A stretch of DNA of 6,808 nt from Fidelibacterota bacterium (lineage in GTDB: Bacteria > Fidelibacterota > UBA2242 > B5-G15). Position 1 is the first letter of the stretch; every line of letters begins with the position of its first letter. The notes beneath the pieces are model-generated. The model did not search any database. It was not told the origin of the DNA and saw nothing but the letters and a program-made list of their open reading frames with translations. A program made the position numbers and the translations under genes. The stretch spans positions 1-6,808 of the forward strand of contig QNCQ01000094.1 of NCBI GenBank assembly GCA_003645825.1. The letters are read 5' to 3'. Positions 6,270-6,808 of the stretch are shown here, piece after piece.

Positions 6270-6808
6270 CTACTCGATGTGCAGCTGTCAAATCCTCATG
6301 CATATACAGTGCATAATCAATACTGACCAAAAACCCAAATTTACGAAAGTTGAGCCCCACCCCTAGCAAGAGCCCAACATCACTATACCCTGCTCTAAAA
6401 TAAATAGCTCTCTTAATACCAAATTCAATCCCACCCGTCATTTCGTTGTAAACCTGTGATTTTTGGAGGGAAATAACAATAACAGAATCAAATCTCTTTA
6501 CAGGCTGGGAAAAACCCAGACTAAACAACCGATCCATTTCTACACAATCCTGCTTCTTCGATGACCAATAGATAGTACAGCCCCCTATATTTCGATAGGT
6601 AAAGCCAATAACCAAATCCCCGATATTCCTGATCTCAAACAAATCCTTCCCTCGCATCCTCAGCCTGAAACCCAAATCAATACCGATACCATTACCGGTG
6701 AGATAATACAACCTCTTCCTTACGAGCTTTACATTTAATCCTACAGGAATTTCTACCCTCACTTTGGCGTATCTCCATCCGAAGTCAACATACCTTACGA
6801 ACTTTCTC
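6250..6808 (-). CDS. PorV/UPF0164-like outer-membrane beta-barrel protein, C-terminal part (cut by right edge)
   Basis: The frame is open from base 6808 to a TAG at 6252-6250, giving about 185 visible residues beginning RKFVRYVDFGWRYAK. The GTG at 6762 is internal, not a start, since coding sense of the same kind continues upstream of it. Alternating beta-strand patterns with glycine turns run throughout: GNGIGIDLGFRLRM, then IRNIGDLVIGFTYRNIGG, GGIEFGIKRAIYFRAGYSD, GLLLGVGLNF and IDYALYMHEDLTAAHRVGG. The protein ends in Phe, the usual outer-membrane barrel terminus recognised by BamA. This order (Dl.G......lG...rNlg..., G.E......RaGY, DYA...h.dL...HRv....F) matches the PorV/UPF0164 family, whose best-known member, PorV, works with type IX secretion. 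A role in secretion here is not shown. The stop overlaps the start of the lipoprotein gene by up to 20 bases. Confidence 0.75.
   Translation of the reverse strand, partial: RKFVRYVDFGWRYAKVRVEIPVGLNVKLVRKRLYYLTGNGIGIDLGFRLRMRGKDLFEIRNIGDLVIGFTYRNIGGCTIYWSSKKQDCVEMDRLFSLGFSQPVKRFDSVIVISLQKSQVYNEMTGGIEFGIKRAIYFRAGYSDVGLLLGVGLNFRKFGFLVSIDYALYMHEDLTAAHRVGGGVKF

Noticed and set aside
5968..6366. Plus-strand open frames opposite the lipoprotein and barrel genes.
   Set aside because: They show no motif or plausible start context, and the minus-strand reading has clear FN3 and barrel features.
6250..6762. Treating the barrel gene as a complete 170-residue gene with a GTG start at 6762.
   Set aside because: The frame continues open to the window edge with protein-like sequence (FGWRYAKVRVEIPVG), and no signal peptide follows the GTG.

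Overview
The window carries eight protein-coding genes, all on the minus strand, packed head to tail with gaps or overlaps of at most about 60 bases. Read in the direction of transcription (high to low coordinates) they are: (1) the C-terminal part of a PorV/UPF0164-like outer-membrane beta-barrel protein, cut by the right edge; (2) a fibronectin-type-III-like putative lipoprotein; (3) a small secreted SLBB-domain protein; (4) an Lrp/AsnC-family regulator; (5) prfB (release factor 2), split by a programmed +1 frameshift; (6) lysS (class II lysyl-tRNA synthetase); (7) a complete LolC/LolE-type permease; (8) the N-terminal part of a second LolC/LolE-type permease, cut by the left edge. No rRNA, tRNA, CRISPR array, insertion sequence or convincing terminator is visible. 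There is no gene-free stretch above about 60 bases.

The organism is a diderm bacterium. It has Lol-type lipoprotein-sorting permeases, a C-terminal-Phe beta-barrel protein and a likely lipoprotein, at a moderately AT-rich base composition. The PorV/UPF0164-like barrel beside an FN3 lipoprotein of the form 'W.pn.e.Dl.GYrIfR...Yiv.AyDlsGN.S..SD' recalls uncultivated FCB-group or WOR-3/Stahlbacteria-like lineages. That placement rests on pattern memory only and is weak.

Functionally the block has three parts. The right part (about 4987-6808) is envelope biogenesis: barrel, lipoprotein and SLBB periplasmic protein. The centre (about 1790-4941) is a regulator plus core translation genes. The left part (1-1784) is lipoprotein export from the inner membrane. 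Tight spacing, stop/start overlaps and Shine-Dalgarno (SD) sequences embedded in the preceding stop codons suggest co-transcription and translational coupling, at least within 5502-6808 and 1-4412.

The most informative local structure is the prfB recoding site (CTT TGA C preceded by an internal GAGGG). A naive reading would start prfB about 105 bases too late and miss it. A perfect 7-bp inverted repeat whose 3' arm contains the internal SD sits on this site and is worth checking. I do not see a clearly new biological system. The candidates for novelty are the SD-sequestering hairpin, the Lrp-family protein with an altered ligand-pocket motif, and the barrel / FN3 lipoprotein / stand-alone SLBB trio.
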